64,000 nucleotides of DNA from Micromonospora sp. FIMYZ51 (GCF_038246755.1 NZ_CP134706.1:5208001-5272000), one strand, 5' to 3'. Positions 27,703 to 37,389 are shown, numbered from the stretch's first letter. Made by a program: numbers and translations. The notes: generated by a model not told the origin, from the sequence alone.

Positions 27703-28356
27703 TCAGTCACCTGCTGGCACGGTGGCCAGCCAGTTGCGCAGCAACGCGGCACCGGTCTCGGCGGACTTCTCCGGGTGGAACTGGGCGGCCGACAGCGGAC
27801 CCCGTTCCACCGCGGCGACGAAGTCGACCTCGTGGTGGGCGGTGGTCACCCGGGCACCGGCCGCGGTGAGCGCGGCGGTGTCGCCGACGGCGTACGAGTG
27901 GACGAAGTAGAACCGGCTGTCCGCAGGCAACGAGGCGAACAGCGCCGAACCCACCGGCGGGTGCACGGTGTTCCACCCCATGTGCGGCAGCCGCGCGGCG
28001 GCCAGCCGGGTGACGCTGCCCGGCAGCAGCCCGAGCCCCTTGGTGACGACTCCGTGCTCGTCGCCGGACTCGAAGAGGATCTGCATGCCCACACAGATGC
28101 CCAGCACCGGGCGGCCGGCGGCGACCCGGCCGGCGATCACCGGCCCGGCGCCGAGCGCCTCGATGCCGGCCATGCAGGCGGCGAAGGCACCGACCCCGGG
28201 CACCACCAGACCATCGGCGTCGGCCGCGGCGGCCAGGTCGTCGGTGACCAGCACGTCGGCGCCGGCGGCGGCGAGGGCCCGCTCCGCCGAGCGCAGGTTG
28301 CCCGAGCCGTAGTCGAGCACCACGACGCGGCGACGGTTGCCGGCGCGACCGGTCAC
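27703..28356 (-). CDS. hisH: Imidazole glycerol phosphate synthase glutaminase subunit
   Basis: A class I glutamine amidotransferase of 217 residues. VVVLDYGSGNLRS is the start, the nucleophile Cys is in LGICVGMQILFE, and His/Glu are in AAQFHPEKS. It provides ammonia to HisF. GTG 28356 overlaps the stop of the tiny membrane gene before it (GTGA), which fixes this start although the open frame extends 24 bases further. Confidence 0.96.
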   Translation of the reverse strand: MTGRAGNRRRVVVLDYGSGNLRSAERALAAAGADVLVTDDLAAAADADGLVVPGVGAFAACMAGIEALGAGPVIAGRVAAGRPVLGICVGMQILFESGDEHGVVTKGLGLLPGSVTRLAAARLPHMGWNTVHPPVGSALFASLPADSRFYFVHSYAVGDTAALTAAGARVTTAHHEVDFVAAVERGPLSAAQFHPEKSAETGAALLRNWLATVPAGD

Positions 28357-28526
28357 GATCCGTCTCCCGGCAGCAGCCACAGCACCCCGGCGACGGTGGC
28401 CAGCACGGCCAGCAGCCCGGTGACCACCACCGCGCCGCGCGGCGCACCCTGACGGTGCAGGGAGACCGTGCCGCCCACCAGGACCCCGGCGAAGATCAGC
28501 AACAGCGTCGGCAGCACCGCACCCAT
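28353..28526 (-). CDS. 57-residue two-helix membrane protein coupled between hisB and hisH
   Basis: ATG 28526 overlaps the hisB stop (ATGA) and its own stop overlaps the hisH start (GTGA). Sequence [19 protein letters not shown], then SLHRQGAPRGAVVV, then TGLLAVLATVAGVLWLL: two membrane helices with a short basic loop, C-terminus PGDGS. A small ORF at this exact place is known in Streptomyces his operons (recalled). The function is unknown; the tight coupling and position suggest it is expressed with HisB/HisH. Confidence 0.85.
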   Translation of the reverse strand: MGAVLPTLLLIFAGVLVGGTVSLHRQGAPRGAVVVTGLLAVLATVAGVLWLLPGDGS

Positions 28527-29137
28527 CAGAGCGCGCCCTTGGTGCTGGGGATCGTGCCGGCCGCCCGCGGATCCACGGCGGTGGCCTCCCGCAGGGCCCG
28601 CGACACCGCCTTGAACTGCGCCTCCACCACGTGGTGCGCGTCCGGGTGGCCGCCCGGCCGGGCCGCCCGCAGCACGTCCACGTGCAGGGTGATCCGGGCC
28701 GCCTGACCGAAGGACTCCCAGATGTGCCGGGTCATGCTTGTCGGATAGACCGGCCCGATGTACGGGGCCAGCACCGGCTCGTCGTGCACCACGTACGGCC
28801 GGCCGGAGAGATCGACCGCGGCCCGGACCAGCACCTCGTCCATCGGGACGGTGGCCGAGCCGTACCGGCGGATGCCGGCCTTGTCGCCGAGCGCCTGGTC
28901 GAAGGCGGCGCCGAGGGCCAGCGCGGTGTCCTCCATCGTGTGGTGGGCGTCGATCTCCAGGTCACCCACCGTCTGCACGGTCAGGTCGAAGCCGCCGTGC
29001 CGGGCGATCTGGTGCAGCATGTGGTCGTAGAAGCCGACCCCGGTGCTGATCTCGGCCGCACCGGTGCCGTCCAGGTCGATCTCGACCAGGACCTTGGTCT
29101 CCTTGGTGATCCGCTCCACCCGGGCGGTCCGGCTCAT
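28526..29137 (-). CDS. hisB: Imidazoleglycerol-phosphate dehydratase
   Basis: A protein of 203 residues that removes water from IGP. The manganese-binding repeats are visible as [19 protein letters not shown] with [14 protein letters not shown] in the first half and RHIWESFGQ with [18 protein letters not shown] in the second. ATG 29137 ([20 protein letters not shown]) overlaps the hisC stop (ATGA). Confidence 0.97.
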   Translation of the reverse strand: MSRTARVERITKETKVLVEIDLDGTGAAEISTGVGFYDHMLHQIARHGGFDLTVQTVGDLEIDAHHTMEDTALALGAAFDQALGDKAGIRRYGSATVPMDEVLVRAAVDLSGRPYVVHDEPVLAPYIGPVYPTSMTRHIWESFGQAARITLHVDVLRAARPGGHPDAHHVVEAQFKAVSRALREATAVDPRAAGTIPSTKGAL

Positions 29138-30252
29138 CGTGTGCCTTTCGGTCGCGGCTGCGGGGCGAGAGCGCCCGCGCTCTGAATCGTCTGCATGGCA
29201 TCGAGGAAAGCGTCGGTCTCGGCGGGGTTGCCCGCGGTCACCCGCAGCCAGCCGGGCAGGCCGACGTCGCGGACCAGCACGCCCTGCTCCAGCAGCGCCC
29301 GCCAGGCGACGGACTGGTCGCCGCCGACCTCGTACAGGACGAAGTTGGCATCGCTGTCGGCCACCCGCAGGCCACGGCGGCGCAGCTCGGTGACGATCCG
29401 GTCGCGCTGCTCCATGATCGCGGAGACCGTACCGAGCAGGGTGTCGCGGTGTGCCAGCGCCGCCCGGGCGGCGGCCTGGGTGAGCGCGGAGAGATGGTAC
29501 GGCAGGCGGACCAGCTGCACGGCATCCACCACGGCCGGGTCGGCCGCCAGGTAGCCCAGCCGCCCACCGGCGAACCCGAACGCCTTGCTCATCGTGCGGG
29601 TCACCACCAGCCTCGGGTGGCCGGGCAGCACCGCCAGGGCGCTGACCGTGCCCGGCCGGGCGAACTCGGCGTACGCCTCGTCGACCACCACCATCCCGGG
29701 CGCCACGTCCAGCACGGCGGCGATCACCGCCGGATCGAGTGCCGTTCCGGTGGGGTTGTTCGGCGAGCAGAGAAAGATCACGTCCGGGCGGTGCTCACGG
29801 ACCTGGGCCACCGCCTCGTCGGCGGTCAGGCCGAAGTCGACGCCGCGCCGGGCCGGCACCCACCGGGTGCCGGTGCCGAGCGCCAGCAGCGGATACATCG
29901 AGTACGCCGGGGTGAAGCCGAGCACGGTACGCCCGGGACCACCGAACGCCTGAAGCAGCTGCTGCTGGATCTCGTTGGAGCCGTTGGCCGCCCAAACCCC
30001 GTCGCCGGTGAGCCCGTGGCCGAGGTAGCCGGCCAGGTCGGCGCGGAGCGCCCGGGCGTCCCGGTCCGGATAGCGGTTGAGGTCCCGCAGCTCGGCCACG
30101 ACGGCCTTGCCGATCGCCTCGACCACCGGCTCCGGCACCGGGTAGGAGTTCTCGTTGGTGTTCAGCCGTACCGGCACGTCCAGCTGCGGCGCACCGTACG
30201 GCGAGCGCCCCCGCAGGTCGTCGCGGATCGGCAGGTCGTCCAGGCCGGTCAT
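29134..30252 (-). CDS. hisC: Histidinol-phosphate aminotransferase
   Basis: A PLP aminotransferase of 372 residues. [14 protein letters not shown], the PLP lysine in [17 protein letters not shown] and [17 protein letters not shown] are all family features. ATG 30252 overlaps the hisD stop (ATGA). The last about 14 codons ([15 protein letters not shown]) extend past the usual end and their DNA resembles a decayed copy of the junction repeat seen at 15655 and 45712, so that element appears to have been absorbed into the coding sequence. Confidence 0.95.
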   Translation of the reverse strand: MTGLDDLPIRDDLRGRSPYGAPQLDVPVRLNTNENSYPVPEPVVEAIGKAVVAELRDLNRYPDRDARALRADLAGYLGHGLTGDGVWAANGSNEIQQQLLQAFGGPGRTVLGFTPAYSMYPLLALGTGTRWVPARRGVDFGLTADEAVAQVREHRPDVIFLCSPNNPTGTALDPAVIAAVLDVAPGMVVVDEAYAEFARPGTVSALAVLPGHPRLVVTRTMSKAFGFAGGRLGYLAADPAVVDAVQLVRLPYHLSALTQAAARAALAHRDTLLGTVSAIMEQRDRIVTELRRRGLRVADSDANFVLYEVGGDQSVAWRALLEQGVLVRDVGLPGWLRVTAGNPAETDAFLDAMQTIQSAGALAPQPRPKGTR

Positions 30253-31571
30253 GCCGGCTTCCCGGAGAACCGGGCGCTGACCGCCTGGCCGTGCGCCGGC
30301 AGATCCTCCACCTCGGCCAGGGTGACCACGTGCGACGCGACCTCCCGCAACGCCGCCTCGGTGTACTCCACCAGGTGGATGCCGCGCAGGAAGGACTGCA
30401 CCGACAGCCCCGACGAGTGCCGGGCACAGCCGCCGGTGGGCAGCACGTGGTTGGAGCCGGCGCAGTAGTCCCCCAACGACACCGGCGAGTACGCACCCAC
30501 GAAGATCGCCCCGGCGTTGCGTACCCGCAGCGCCCATTCCCTGGCGTCGACCGTCTGGATCTCCAGGTGCTCCGCCGCGTACGCGTCGACCACCCGCAGC
30601 CCGGCCGCCAGGTCGTCGACAAGCACGACGCCGCTCTGCTCGCCGCGCAGCGCGGTGCCGACCCGGTCGGCGTGCTTGGTCGCCGGCACCTGCCGGGCCA
30701 GCTCGCGGTCCACCGCGTCGGCCAACCGCACCGACGGGGTGACCAGCACGCTTGCCGCCAGCGGGTCGTGCTCGGCCTGGCTGATCAGGTCGGCCGCGAC
30801 GTGCACCGGGTCGGCGGTGTCGTCGGCGAGGATGGCGATCTCGGTCGGGCCAGCCTCGGCGTCGATGCCCACCACCCCGCGCAGCAGCCGCTTGGCGGCG
30901 GTCACCCAGACGTTGCCCGGACCGGTGATCATGTCAACCGGGTCGCAGTGGCCGCTGCCGGCCGCATCGGTCGCGCAGCCGTAGGCAAGCATCGCCACGG
31001 CCTGGGCACCGCCGACGGCGTACACCTCGTCGACGCCGAGCAGCGCGCAGGCGGCCAGCACCCGTGCGTCGGGCAGCCCGCCGTTGTCCGGTTGCGGCGG
31101 GCTCGCCACCACCAGCGACCGAACCCCGGCCGCCTGGGCCGGAACCACGTTCATCACCACGGTCGACGGGTACATCGCCAGGCCACCGGGCACGTAGAGG
31201 CCGACCCGGTCGACCGGGACCCAGCGCTCGGTGACCGTGCCGCCCGGCACCACCTGGGTGGTGTGGTCGATCCGCCGCTGGTCGGCGTGCACCTTACGGG
31301 CCCGGGAGATCGACTCCAGCAGCGCGGCGCGGACCTGCGGATCCAGCGTGCCCTCCGCCGCCGCGATCGCCTCGGCGGGCACCCGCAGCGTCTCCGGGGC
31401 CACCCCGTCGAACCGCTCGCTGGCCTCGCGGACCGCCGGGTAGCCATGCTCGCGGACCGCCGTCACGATGGGTCGGATCTGCTCGACGGCCGCCGAGACG
31501 TCGAGCCGGGCGCGAGGCAGCAGGTGGCGCGGGTCGGAGGCGCCACCGCGCAGGTCGATGCGGTTCAACAC
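30249..31571 (-). CDS. hisD: Histidinol dehydrogenase
   Basis: A protein of 440 residues from GTG 31571 ([10 protein letters not shown]). It oxidises histidinol to histidine in two NAD-dependent steps. Zinc and catalytic residues lie in [22 protein letters not shown] and [18 protein letters not shown] 31571 is preceded by TAGACT and 7 nt, a leaderless start, which sets it ahead of the longer open frame. First gene of hisD-C-B-orf-H-orf-priA-F. Confidence 0.96.
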   Translation of the reverse strand: MLNRIDLRGGASDPRHLLPRARLDVSAAVEQIRPIVTAVREHGYPAVREASERFDGVAPETLRVPAEAIAAAEGTLDPQVRAALLESISRARKVHADQRRIDHTTQVVPGGTVTERWVPVDRVGLYVPGGLAMYPSTVVMNVVPAQAAGVRSLVVASPPQPDNGGLPDARVLAACALLGVDEVYAVGGAQAVAMLAYGCATDAAGSGHCDPVDMITGPGNVWVTAAKRLLRGVVGIDAEAGPTEIAILADDTADPVHVAADLISQAEHDPLAASVLVTPSVRLADAVDRELARQVPATKHADRVGTALRGEQSGVVLVDDLAAGLRVVDAYAAEHLEIQTVDAREWALRVRNAGAIFVGAYSPVSLGDYCAGSNHVLPTGGCARHSSGLSVQSFLRGIHLVEYTEAALREVASHVVTLAEVEDLPAHGQAVSARFSGKPA

Positions 31572-31578
31572 CCCTGCG

Positions 31579-31584
31579 AGTCTA
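31579..31584 (-). promoter_or_regulatory. Predicted -10 box of the his operon (TAGACT, leaderless)
   Basis: TAGACT followed by 7 nt and the hisD GTG on the minus strand. The divergent gene on the other strand has the same arrangement (TACCCT at 31666), so both transcripts probably start at their start codons. Confidence 0.55.
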
Positions 31585-31665
31585 GGCGGCTGCCCGCCGG
31601 GTCGGCCCACGGCGCCCGCTGACCGGGACGGTGAGGCGGGACACGCCGGGCGCGGCGAGTGCGGC

Positions 31666-31671
31666 TACCCT
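31666..31671 (+). promoter_or_regulatory. Predicted -10 box of the LON-domain gene (TACCCT, leaderless)
   Basis: TACCCT followed by 7 nt and GTG 31679. It supports this start over the longer open frame beginning at 31631. Confidence 0.5.
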
Positions 31672-31678
31672 CGATCAC

Positions 31679-32380
31679 GTGACCGCACGGCTGCCGGTGT
31701 TCCCGCTCGCCACAGTGCTCTTTCCCGGCCTGGTGCTGCCGCTGCACATCTTCGAGGAGCGCTACCGGGCCCTGGTCCGGCACCTGGTCGAACTGCCCGA
31801 GGGCACGCCCCGTGAGTTCGGCGTGGTGGCGATCCGCAGCGGCTGGGAGGTGGCGCCCGGTTCCGGCCGGATCATCCCCGGCAGTGCCGAGGTGACGCTG
31901 CACGAGGTGGGCTGCACCGCGGAGCTGCGGAAGGTCACCGAGTTGACCGACGGTGGCTTCGAGATCGTCACGGTGGGGCGGCGCCGGTTCCGGGTGGCGG
32001 AGCTCGACCATCACTCCGCGCCGTACCTGACGGCGCAGGTGCAGTGGCTGCCCGAGTCGAGCGGCCCGGACGAGGCGGCCAGCCAGCTGGCCGCCCGGGT
32101 GATCTCGGTCTTCCGGCAGTACCTCGGCCTGATCCGCGACGAGTCCGGCCAGTTGACCGAGCAGCTGCCGGAGGACCCGACCGTGCTCTCCCACCTGGTG
32201 GCGGCGACGGCGGCGCTGACCGTGGCCGACCGGCAGCGGCTGCTCGCCATCGACGACACCACGACCCGGCTGCGCGCCGAGTTGAACCTGCTCAACCGCG
32301 AGGCGGCTCTGCTGCGCCAGGTGCGGGCGGTTCCGGTGCCGCTGGCGGAGCTGGCCACGGCGCCGCCGGCCCCGAACTGA
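31679..32380 (+). CDS. LON peptidase substrate-binding-domain protein
   Basis: A protein of 233 residues. ARLPVFPLATVLFPGLVLPLHIFEERYRALV is the hallmark of the N-terminal Lon domain, followed by FEIVTVGRRRFRV and a C-terminal helical bundle (LLNREAALL). There is no AAA or protease domain, so it is a stand-alone Lon-N protein, found in many actinobacteria, of uncertain function (possibly substrate recognition). Its last 89 bases overlap the convergent gene 32292-33023. Confidence 0.9.
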   Translation: MTARLPVFPLATVLFPGLVLPLHIFEERYRALVRHLVELPEGTPREFGVVAIRSGWEVAPGSGRIIPGSAEVTLHEVGCTAELRKVTELTDGGFEIVTVGRRRFRVAELDHHSAPYLTAQVQWLPESSGPDEAASQLAARVISVFRQYLGLIRDESGQLTEQLPEDPTVLSHLVAATAALTVADRQRLLAIDDTTTRLRAELNLLNREAALLRQVRAVPVPLAELATAPPAPN

Positions 32381-33023
32381 CCGGCGCCTCGACACCGAGC
32401 CAGGGTTCGCCGGGCTCCGGCTCCGGCCGCAGCGAGGGCCACCGCGACCAGCCGGCGAGCAGCGTGTACATCGCCGCGGCGCCGAACGCCGGCAGCAGCA
32501 GGTTGCCGTACGGCACCGGCAGCACCCCGAGCACCAACTCGATCCCGCCGGCACGCAGGTCGGCCGGCTTGGTGAAGGCGGTGCCGTCCGGCGCGGTCTC
32601 CAGCATCCGCTGGTAGCTGCCCAGCCCGATCCGGCGGCCGACCTGCCAGGCCAGCAGCGCGGCGGCGAAGCTGCCGGCCACCACCGTGACCAGCCCGACC
32701 GGCCCTCGACGCCGGCTCAGCACGAACCACACGGCGAGCGCGGCGAGCACCCCGAAACCCAGGCCGAGCAAGCTGAACCAGCCGTCGGCGGCCACCGGCT
32801 GCTCCGGCTGCGGCTGGCCGTACACCGCGCCGTTGGGGGTCTTGACGACCGGAGTGGCCGGGGCGAGCGCCGCCCAGAGCAGCCCGAGCGGGGCCCCCAA
32901 CAGGCCCAGGACCAGCAGCGTCACCGCCACTGTGCGGGCGGACCGGCCGGGCGCGGCGGTCGGTGGCGGGTCGGCCGGCGGGGCCGGCACGGGTGGTTCG
33001 GCGGCGGGGGTGTCCGGGCTCAC
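32292..33023 (-). CDS. Membrane protein with four hydrophobic segments (DUF2567-like)
   Basis: A protein of 243 residues from GTG 33023 (GAGG 9 nt upstream). A Pro-rich N-terminal arm (about 35 residues) precedes four hydrophobic segments: VAVTLLVLGLLGAPLGLLWAAL, FSLLGLGFGVLAALAVWFVL, VGLVTVVAGSFAAALLAWQV and LLLPAFGAAAMYTLLAGWS. KTPNGAVYGQPQPEQPVAADG between the first two resembles mycobacterial DUF2567 proteins. A Pro-rich tail follows. Function unknown. It overlaps the 3' end of the Lon-domain gene on the opposite strand. Confidence 0.75.
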   Translation of the reverse strand: MSPDTPAAEPPVPAPPADPPPTAAPGRSARTVAVTLLVLGLLGAPLGLLWAALAPATPVVKTPNGAVYGQPQPEQPVAADGWFSLLGLGFGVLAALAVWFVLSRRRGPVGLVTVVAGSFAAALLAWQVGRRIGLGSYQRMLETAPDGTAFTKPADLRAGGIELVLGVLPVPYGNLLLPAFGAAAMYTLLAGWSRWPSLRPEPEPGEPWLGVEAPVSSGPAAPWPAPPAAPEPPAPGAAEPPRG

Positions 33024-33118
33024 CCGATGATCCTCGCAGTTGTCGGCGTGCGCCGTGCACGGTGTCGCCACCTCGTTCGGCCCAGCGTCGCCACCTCGTT
33101 CGGCCCGGGGTCGCCGGC

Positions 33119-34612
33119 TCAGCTCGCGAACGGCTCCAGCATGGCCGACGCCGCCCGCAACCACGCCTGCCGGGTCTCGGCCTGGAGCTGGTGGTATTCG
33201 ATCGAGGAGCCGGTCTCCAACGCCGGGTCGTACGGCACCACGGTCACCGCCCGGGTCCGGGTGGCGAAGTGCCGCTCCAGGTCGGCCTGGATCGGCAGGC
33301 GACCCGGGGTCGGGCAGGAGATCAGGGTGACCGCGTTGTCGGCCAGCTCGCCCATCCCCTCCTCGTGCAGCAGGTCGAGCATCCAGTCCGCGCTGAACGC
33401 GGCGTCCTCGCGTGGCACGGTGGTGACCACCAACTGGTCGGCGGCCTGCATGACGGTGCGCCAGTTCGGGCTCTCCACGTTGTTGCCGGTGTCCACACAG
33501 ATCACGTCGTGGGTCCGCCGGAGCAGTTCCAGCACCCGCTTGACGGTGAACTGGTCCAGCCGCTGGGCGAACCGGGGACTTTCCTCGCCGGCCAGCACGT
33601 CGTACGAGCCGTCGGAGGCGTGCCGCAGGTAGTCGTCGAGAATCTCCAGCAGCTCGGGACCCTCCCGGATCTCGATCTGGACGAGATCGGCGACCAGGTG
33701 CCGGATCGTACGGGCGTGCCGGGCGCTGCCGGCACGCAGCCCGAGGGTGCCGCGCAACTCGTTGTCGTCCCAGGCCAGCACACCACGACCGCGTACGCTG
33801 CCGACGGTGGCCGCGGCCAGCACGGTGGCCGTGGTCTTGTGCACGCCGCCCTTGGGGTTGGCGAAGGCGAGCACCCGTGGAGTGCCCAGTTCCCGGCGGA
33901 GTACGGCGGCGGCCCGTTCGAGGTCACTCTCGACGCTCTGCGCCCGCCACTCGATACGCCCCGGGCGGCCCGCCACGGTCGCCGGTGCCGGTGGCGCAGG
34001 CGATGCGGGTGGCGTCGGCGATGCGGGTGGCGTCGGCGGTGCCGGTGGCTGGTACCCGCCATTGTCCAGCAGGGCGTACCGGGACTCCACCGGCGGCGCC
34101 GCGTGCCGGTAGCCGTTGTCCAGCAGGGTGTACCGGGACTCCACCGGCTCCGGTCTGCGCTGCTCCGGCAGCACCGGATAGGCCGGCTCGGCCGGGTAGG
34201 ACGGTTTGCTCGGGTACGCCGGTTCGGCCGGATAGGTCGGCTCTGCCGGGTAGGCGGGTTCCGCCGGATAGGTCGGTTCAACCGGATAGGTTGGCGGCGG
34301 TCCGCCGTACGTCTGGGCCGGACGGACCGGCTCGACCCGGTAGCTCGGCTCGGGCCGATAGCCGGGCTCCCGGCCGTACGGCCGGTCGGCGGGCGGGCCC
34401 ACCGGCGCCACCCGTCCCGAGTAACCGGTCCCCGCCCCGCGTCGGGGCAGCGGCTCGACCGGCGGCGGTGCCGACGGTCCGGTCTCCTCGGCGTGCCGTT
34501 CGGTCGTTGCCTGCTCCGGGCCGCGTCCGCCGAAGCGGGCTCGGTCGAGCAGCGCCCGCCAGCGCGGTGCCGGTTCGGCGGGGCGTCCCCAACCGGTCTC
34601 GCTGCCCTCCAC
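33119..34612 (-). CDS. MinD/ParA-like ATPase with long Pro-rich repeat N-terminus
   Basis: A protein of 497 residues. Residues 1-220 are a disordered Pro/Tyr/Glu-rich arm with a five-residue repeat (YPAEP and variants, residues 109-146) and two copies of PVESRY(T/A)LLDNG. From about 247 follows a P-loop ATPase with deviant Walker A (FANPKGGVHKTTA) and VICVDTGNNVESPNW in place of the usual Walker B region. Such proteins position or load cargo on membranes or DNA. GTG 34612 has GGGGAGG upstream. The neighbour 34709-35749 on the same strand is a membrane-anchored partner candidate. The cargo is unknown; a link to secretion or polarity is conjecture. Confidence 0.82.
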   Translation of the reverse strand: MEGSETGWGRPAEPAPRWRALLDRARFGGRGPEQATTERHAEETGPSAPPPVEPLPRRGAGTGYSGRVAPVGPPADRPYGREPGYRPEPSYRVEPVRPAQTYGGPPPTYPVEPTYPAEPAYPAEPTYPAEPAYPSKPSYPAEPAYPVLPEQRRPEPVESRYTLLDNGYRHAAPPVESRYALLDNGGYQPPAPPTPPASPTPPASPAPPAPATVAGRPGRIEWRAQSVESDLERAAAVLRRELGTPRVLAFANPKGGVHKTTATVLAAATVGSVRGRGVLAWDDNELRGTLGLRAGSARHARTIRHLVADLVQIEIREGPELLEILDDYLRHASDGSYDVLAGEESPRFAQRLDQFTVKRVLELLRRTHDVICVDTGNNVESPNWRTVMQAADQLVVTTVPREDAAFSADWMLDLLHEEGMGELADNAVTLISCPTPGRLPIQADLERHFATRTRAVTVVPYDPALETGSSIEYHQLQAETRQAWLRAASAMLEPFAS

Positions 34613-34708
34613 GGCTCGCCTCCCCAGCGCTACGGTTTTCGTCTGACAGGCTACGAACGAAACCCTATTCAGGCCACACCGGGACGGACACGGATCTGCC
34701 CGGATCTG

Positions 34709-35749
34709 TCACGGTGTCGGGTTCGGCTCGCTCGCCACGACGGTGTCTGCCGAGGTGGACGGCACCTCCCGCGCTGCTGGCGAGGGTGCGGGTGCAGATG
34801 CGGCCGGTGATGGTGACGAATCCGTCACTTCGGGCTCGGCCGAGCTGCGCTCCCCGGGTGCGCTCGGCGTACGCTCCTGCGGCACCGGATCCGGCGACGG
34901 CACGTCCGGGCTGACGCTCGGTGACGGAATCGGTATGAGATCACGATCGATCGGCGGCCGGACCACGTCCCGCTGCTCGGGCAGCGGCGGGGTGAACACC
35001 GCGCGATCCCACCGCCGCACCTCCGGCGCCGGGTCGACCACCCGTACGCCGGGCCGGGTCGCCACCCCGCGCAGCTTCGTCGTGGTGCCCCGCACCACAA
35101 GCGCGTAGACGCAGGCACACCCGGCGCGGTAGGCGGCGGCCTCCTGTACCGCGATCCGCGCCCCGCTCTCGTACAGCTGACGCAGCTCGCGCTCCCGCGG
35201 ACCGCCGCCACCCACCGCGGTGGCCCGGGACCGGTAGTCGGCGGCCTCCTGGTCCTTGCGCTCGGCCAGTTCCGCCATCCCGACCAGCACGTCCTCGGGC
35301 AGCCGCTGGGCGGGGATGCGGACGATCTCGGTCTGCCGTTCCGGCAGCGGCACCCGCCCGACGACGGCCGCCACCGGCAGGTCGCCGACCACCGCGGCGA
35401 GCGACTGCGGGGTGCGGTACTCGGTAAGCGAGACCAGGGCGTAGGTGCCGTCGCCCGGACCCGCCGCGCTGTCCAGGGCCGCCAGGTCACGCGCTGCCGC
35501 GCGCTCGTAACTGGAGATCGAGTCGCCGTCGGCGACCCCCACCCGGGTCACGTCACCGACCGTCCGGTCCGGCACCGGCGGGCGGCCGGTGGCGAAGACG
35601 GCGGTGAAGAGCACCGAGCCGCAGGAGAAGACCGCCACCCAGCCGAGCAGCGTGCCACGCACCGGAGACTGGCCGAGCCGAGTCAGCGCGGCGGCGAGGC
35701 GGGGCAACAGCAGCTGGTCCAACTGCCGAAGCAGATCACCGGCGCGCAC
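34709..35749 (-). CDS. Membrane-anchored protein with Ser/Pro-rich tail, unknown function
   Basis: A protein of 346 residues from GTG 35749 (GGAGGAGG upstream). After about 30 cytoplasmic residues comes one membrane helix (GTLLGWVAVFSCGSVLFTAVFA). The outside part is a mixed alpha/beta domain (about residues 60-250) with two cysteines close together (RAGCACVYALVVRG) and a repeat-like arrangement of YRSRATAVGG. Residues 260-346 are a Ser/Pro/Thr-rich, disordered tail. It lies upstream of the MinD-like ATPase on the same strand; the pair recalls a membrane anchor and its ATPase. No family is recognised. Confidence 0.7.
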   Translation of the reverse strand: MRAGDLLRQLDQLLLPRLAAALTRLGQSPVRGTLLGWVAVFSCGSVLFTAVFATGRPPVPDRTVGDVTRVGVADGDSISSYERAAARDLAALDSAAGPGDGTYALVSLTEYRTPQSLAAVVGDLPVAAVVGRVPLPERQTEIVRIPAQRLPEDVLVGMAELAERKDQEAADYRSRATAVGGGGPRERELRQLYESGARIAVQEAAAYRAGCACVYALVVRGTTTKLRGVATRPGVRVVDPAPEVRRWDRAVFTPPLPEQRDVVRPPIDRDLIPIPSPSVSPDVPSPDPVPQERTPSAPGERSSAEPEVTDSSPSPAASAPAPSPAAREVPSTSADTVVASEPNPTP

Positions 35750-35782
35750 GGCAGCCCCTCCTCCGGATCGGATCGGGGCGCG

Positions 35783-36727
35783 TCAGTCGCGCAGGAGGTT
35801 CAGCGCACGCCCCAGATCGTCAGGGTAGTCGCTGACGAAGCGGACCTCGTCCCCCGTACGGGGGTGCTGAAAACTCAACTCTCTGGCGTGCAACCATTGC
35901 CGATCCAGTTTGAGCCGGGCGGCGAGCGTGGGGTCGGCACCGTACGTCAGGTCACCCACGCAGGGGTGCCGCAGGGTGGAGAAATGCACCCTGATCTGGT
36001 GCGTACGGCCGGTCTCCAGTTGCACGTCGACAAGGCTCGCGGACGGGAACGCCTCGATGGTGTCGTAGTGCGTGATGCTCGGCTTGCCGCCGGAGACCAC
36101 CGCCCAGCGGTAGTCGTGGTGCGGGTGCCGGTCGATCGGGGCGTCGATGGTGCCGCGCAGCGGATCCAGGTGCCCCTGCACCACCGCGTGGTACCGCTTC
36201 TCCACCTCGCGGTACTTGAAGGCCCGCTTGAGCACGCTGTACGCCTGCTCGCTCTTGGCCACCACCATGACCCCGGTGGTGCCCACGTCGAGCCGGTGCA
36301 CCACCCCCTGCCGCTCGGCGGCACCGCTGGTGGCGATTGTGTGCCCGATCGCGGCCAGCCCGCCGATCACGGTCGGGCCGGTCCAGCCGGGACTGGGATG
36401 GGCGGCGACACCTACCGGCTTGTCGACCACCACGATGTCGTCATCGGCGTAGACCACCCGCAGGCCGGGCACCGCCTGCGGCACCACCACCGGCGCCGCA
36501 GCCGGCGGGGGCAGGGTCACCTCCAGCCAGGCACCCGCCCGGACCTTGTGCGAGTTGGGTCGTACCGCCCCGTCGACAAGCGCCTCACCGGCGTCGACCA
36601 GGGCGGCGGCGGCCGTGCGGGAGAGGCCGAACAGCCGGGCCACGGCCTGATCGAGTCGCATTCCGTCGAGGCCGTCGGGCACCGGCAAACTGCGGTGGTC
36701 GCCACCGGCGGCGAAGGTCGCGGTCAT
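35783..36727 (-). CDS. RluA-family ribosomal large-subunit pseudouridine synthase
   Basis: A protein of 314 residues. An S4-like RNA-binding domain ([25 protein letters not shown]) precedes the catalytic domain with the active-site Asp in [20 protein letters not shown] and [12 protein letters not shown]. It isomerises uridines in 23S rRNA (RluD type). ATG 36727 overlaps the lspA stop (ATGA), a common lspA-rluD pairing in actinobacteria. Confidence 0.95.
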   Translation of the reverse strand: MTATFAAGGDHRSLPVPDGLDGMRLDQAVARLFGLSRTAAAALVDAGEALVDGAVRPNSHKVRAGAWLEVTLPPPAAAPVVVPQAVPGLRVVYADDDIVVVDKPVGVAAHPSPGWTGPTVIGGLAAIGHTIATSGAAERQGVVHRLDVGTTGVMVVAKSEQAYSVLKRAFKYREVEKRYHAVVQGHLDPLRGTIDAPIDRHPHHDYRWAVVSGGKPSITHYDTIEAFPSASLVDVQLETGRTHQIRVHFSTLRHPCVGDLTYGADPTLAARLKLDRQWLHARELSFQHPRTGDEVRFVSDYPDDLGRALNLLRD

Positions 36728-37389
36728 GCCCGCTCCCGCCGGCCGCCGTCGACGTTCTCCTCGGCCCCGCCGTCCGTAGCCGGGCCGGCGTCGGCGCCCG
36801 TCTCCTTCTCGTCGGCGACGAGCTTCTTGTCGGAGACGAGCCGGCTGCCGTCGCGCTGGCGGCCGGTGAACTCCAGCACGACCGCCAGCACGACGCCGCA
36901 GACCAGGGCGCTGTCCGCGACGTTGAAGATCGGAAAGACCCGACCGTACGGGTCGAAGACGCTGATCATGTCGACCACGTGCCCGACGAACCAGCCCGGG
37001 GCCCGGAAGATCCGGTCGAGCAGGTTGCCGGTCACGCCGCCGACCACCAACCCCAGCGAGATCGCCCACGGCACCGACCGCAGCGTCCGCGCCATCCAGG
37101 CGATCCAGCCCAGCACGCCGAACGCGATCACCGGGAACACGAAGGTGTAGTCCGAGCCCAGGCTCCACGCGGCACCACTGTTGCGGGTAAGCGAGAGGTA
37201 GACCGCACCGCCGAGCAACCGCACCGGCTCGCGGTCGCTCAGCTCGGCCAGCGCCAGGTGCTTGGTGAGCAGGTCGACCGCCAGCGCGAACACCGCGAGG
37301 CTGAGCAGGATCGTGACCGGCTTGCGCCGAGCCCTCGGGTCGGTGCCCGACTCGGCGGTGCCGGATCCGGCGGGCGGTGCTGCGCTCAT
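36724..37389 (-). CDS. lspA: Lipoprotein signal peptidase (signal peptidase II)
   Basis: An integral membrane aspartyl protease of 221 residues that removes signal peptides from lipid-modified prolipoproteins, acting after Lgt. Four membrane helices. The catalytic aspartates are in [11 protein letters not shown] and [12 protein letters not shown], with [10 protein letters not shown] also typical. ATG 37389 has GGGGAG 4 nt upstream. About 50 extra residues of charged tail (Lys/Glu/Asp-rich) follow the last helix. Confidence 0.95.
   Translation of the reverse strand: MSAAPPAGSGTAESGTDPRARRKPVTILLSLAVFALAVDLLTKHLALAELSDREPVRLLGGAVYLSLTRNSGAAWSLGSDYTFVFPVIAFGVLGWIAWMARTLRSVPWAISLGLVVGGVTGNLLDRIFRAPGWFVGHVVDMISVFDPYGRVFPIFNVADSALVCGVVLAVVLEFTGRQRDGSRLVSDKKLVADEKETGADAGPATDGGAEENVDGGRRERA

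Noticed and set aside
25846..28452. Long plus-strand open frame opposite hisF, priA and hisH
   Set aside because: Low-complexity antisense of clear his genes without family motifs; a product of the GC bias.
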